Below are positions 63,028-64,000 of a DNA stretch of 64,000 nt, piece after piece. Both the position numbers and the translations under genes were made by a program. The notes beneath the pieces were generated by a model. The model searched no databases. It saw only the letters and a list, made by a program, of their open reading frames with translations, and was not told where the DNA came from. The stretch is from Schaalia sp. JY-X169. GTDB lineage: Bacteria > Actinomycetota > Actinomycetes > Actinomycetales > Actinomycetaceae. The stretch is from NCBI RefSeq assembly GCF_014069575.1, contig NZ_CP059675.1, positions 930,001 through 994,000 of the forward strand. Reading direction: 5' to 3'. Numbering within the stretch: position 1 is the stretch's first letter; each line of letters starts with the position of its first letter.

Positions 63028-63817
63028 CGGCTCCTCCAAACCTCGCTACGAACGCGTCTGTAGTCGCGTGACGGAAAAATCCATACGCTAAGTCTGATAG
63101 CCACATTACGCTGTTGAGTATCCCCTCTGTCGTCAGAGGCGCCTCTCCCTCTTGAAATGCGTCAATATCCAGCACCCAGGTGTTGTCGGCTTTCGGTTGT
63201 AGAACGGGATCTAGGGTCTGACCTGACGGAAGAATGCCTGAACGCACCTGAAGGGTTGTTCCGTCAATGCGCATTTTGGCGAGACTCAAGCTTTCTTCCA
63301 CGACAATGGCCTCCGGTAGAGCACCTTCTCGCGCATATCCGAGAGAGGCCGGAATGAAGAGGTCGTCGATATCCGTATCTTCCATTTGGTTCACGTACCT
63401 GAACCCGATCCTGTTCACGATGGGGACATCAACGGCCGACACTAATGCCGATAGGGCATCGTCGACACGACTAGCAAAGTGCTCGTACCCCCTGTAACTC
63501 TGGGTGGAGTAAGAGATTGATTCCTGAGTAAATGTGATTGATTCGGTTCTGTCAGGCGTGTTCCACTGATACAACAGGCTGTTCGTCTGGGTCACAGCTT
63601 CAGGTGAAATGTCCCAGTTGAAGCTGGTCTGCTCGGCAAACAGTGGGAAGCCGCTCAGCTTGCTCCCAATCCGTCGTACGACACCAGAAATGTCTCCTTG
63701 AAGCGCATCGAGCGTAGGCCAGCGGATTTGCCACAGGACCAAGACGAGTGGGGCAGCATCAAGATGTTGATGGTGGGCCGGTGGACCAAAGGGATTCTCA
63801 CGACTCTGTTTGCTCAT
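63011..63817 (-). CDS. TIGR04255-family protein, first gene of operon
   Basis: 268 residues. TIGR04255 proteins are sporadically distributed, of unknown function; features are LVLVLWQIRWPTLDALQGDISGVVRRIGSKLSGFPLF at the N-terminus, ITFTQESISYSTQSYRGYEHFASRVDDAL in the middle and RIGFRYVNQMED, all seen here. A TAGGAT box ends 7 bp before ATG 63817, so the operon may start leaderless. TIGR04255, HTH and the 314-residue gene are tightly packed with overlaps, indicating a fixed functional unit. Confidence 0.72.
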   Translation of the reverse strand: MSKQSRENPFGPPAHHQHLDAAPLVLVLWQIRWPTLDALQGDISGVVRRIGSKLSGFPLFAEQTSFNWDISPEAVTQTNSLLYQWNTPDRTESITFTQESISYSTQSYRGYEHFASRVDDALSALVSAVDVPIVNRIGFRYVNQMEDTDIDDLFIPASLGYAREGALPEAIVVEESLSLAKMRIDGTTLQVRSGILPSGQTLDPVLQPKADNTWVLDIDAFQEGEAPLTTEGILNSVMWLSDLAYGFFRHATTDAFVARFGGADADSN

Positions 63818-63824
63818 GCTTCAC

Positions 63825-63830
63825 ATCCTA
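63825..63830 (-). promoter_or_regulatory. -10 box for TIGR04255 operon
   Basis: TAGGAT on the minus strand, ending 7 bp before ATG 63817; no ribosome-binding sequence between. Confidence 0.4.
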
Positions 63831-63885
63831 CTTCACACCTCTCATGCTGAGAACAGGGATTTCGTTGTCGATGATAGGTCAGCCG

Positions 63886-64000
63886 GACAGGGGCGATAAT
63901 CTGGATGTCAATCGAGCTGGGCTCCACGAAGACGAAGACGCGATGCTATGCCTGATGAGCGCCCTCGTGCGCCACGACCTCAGCGACACGATCCCGTTCA
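63886..64000 (+). CDS. AbiEi-like fragment at right edge
   Basis: The last 60 bases read DAMLCLMSALVRHDLSDTIPF in one frame, which matches DATICLLSALAHYDLTDTIPN of the AbiEi antitoxin at 2374-2925. The frame is open back to about 63886 without a good start and without the winged-helix part, so it is either a truncated antitoxin or the continuation of a rearranged gene. It runs off the window. If AbiEii follows, a second AbiE locus lies just outside. Confidence 0.5.

Noticed and set aside
1-64000. CRISPR array, tRNA or rRNA genes, attachment sites
   Set aside because: No regularly spaced repeats, no tRNA T-loop/acceptor pairing and no rRNA sequence were recognised on reading both strands.

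Overview
The window reads as chromosomal DNA of a moderately GC-rich actinobacterium. Signs are the GTG starts, frequent 4-bp GTGA stop/start overlaps, and several genes whose -10 box ends 6-7 bp before the start codon (leaderless style). The species cannot be named from sequence alone. No tRNA, rRNA or CRISPR array was seen.

Layout. 1-14280 is a defence-type block: the C-terminal end of a KAP-family P-loop NTPase entering from the left edge, an AbiEi/AbiEii type IV toxin-antitoxin pair behind an XRE regulator, a DUF4365 protein, a large HTH + Mrr-like nuclease + STAND ATPase + helical-repeat protein with two tiny coupled ORFs, a convergent nuclease-STAND gene that has lost its Walker B segment, and a PLD-like protein. 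14641-24878 is a surface-polysaccharide locus: three glycosyltransferases, a Wzy-like polymerase, a Wzx flippase, and a minus-strand set (nucleotide-sugar 6-dehydrogenase, DegT aminotransferase, WlbA-like oxidoreductase) that fits synthesis of a 3-amino or 2,3-diamino uronic acid sugar nucleotide. 24999-43899 is a second defence block: OLD-family nuclease, AbiH, a promoterless-looking KAP remnant, a membrane protein with a coupled micro-ORF, Shedu, a small protein + 2TM-GAF pair, a PIN-like ribonuclease, an ISL3 element, an orphan with a C-terminal membrane anchor, an IS3 element nested inside an older IS3 remnant, a truncated helical-repeat protein, a SEFIR/TIR protein and a HIRAN-like/HTH protein.

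43900-45379 is decayed DNA with an IS110-like transposase remnant and one copy of a ~157-bp repeat. 45380-54679 is a self-contained sugar-catabolic module: transaldolase-like aldolase divergent from a SorC-type regulator, then an Rbs-like ABC importer (permease, lipoprotein, ATPase), two paralogous SIS isomerases, an FGGY kinase and a ribulose-phosphate-3-epimerase family enzyme. The two ATPase-to-epimerase junctions overlap or nearly touch, and palindromes sharing GCTCATTTG half-sites flank the regulator and precede the importer. The second copy of the 157-bp repeat, next to an internally deleted IS3 copy, closes this module at 54979-55706.

55707-64000 is a third defence block: a frameshifted ApeA-like HEPN protein, a CBS-HEPN protein with a polynucleotide-kinase-type 3' phosphatase, a PD-(D/E)XK protein, a small HEPN-like protein, a three-gene TIGR04255/HTH/unknown operon, and a second AbiEi-like fragment running off the right edge. 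The most promising undescribed units are the HTH-Mrr-STAND protein with its micro-ORFs, the CBS-HEPN + phosphatase pair, the TIGR04255 operon, and the small protein + 2TM-GAF pair.
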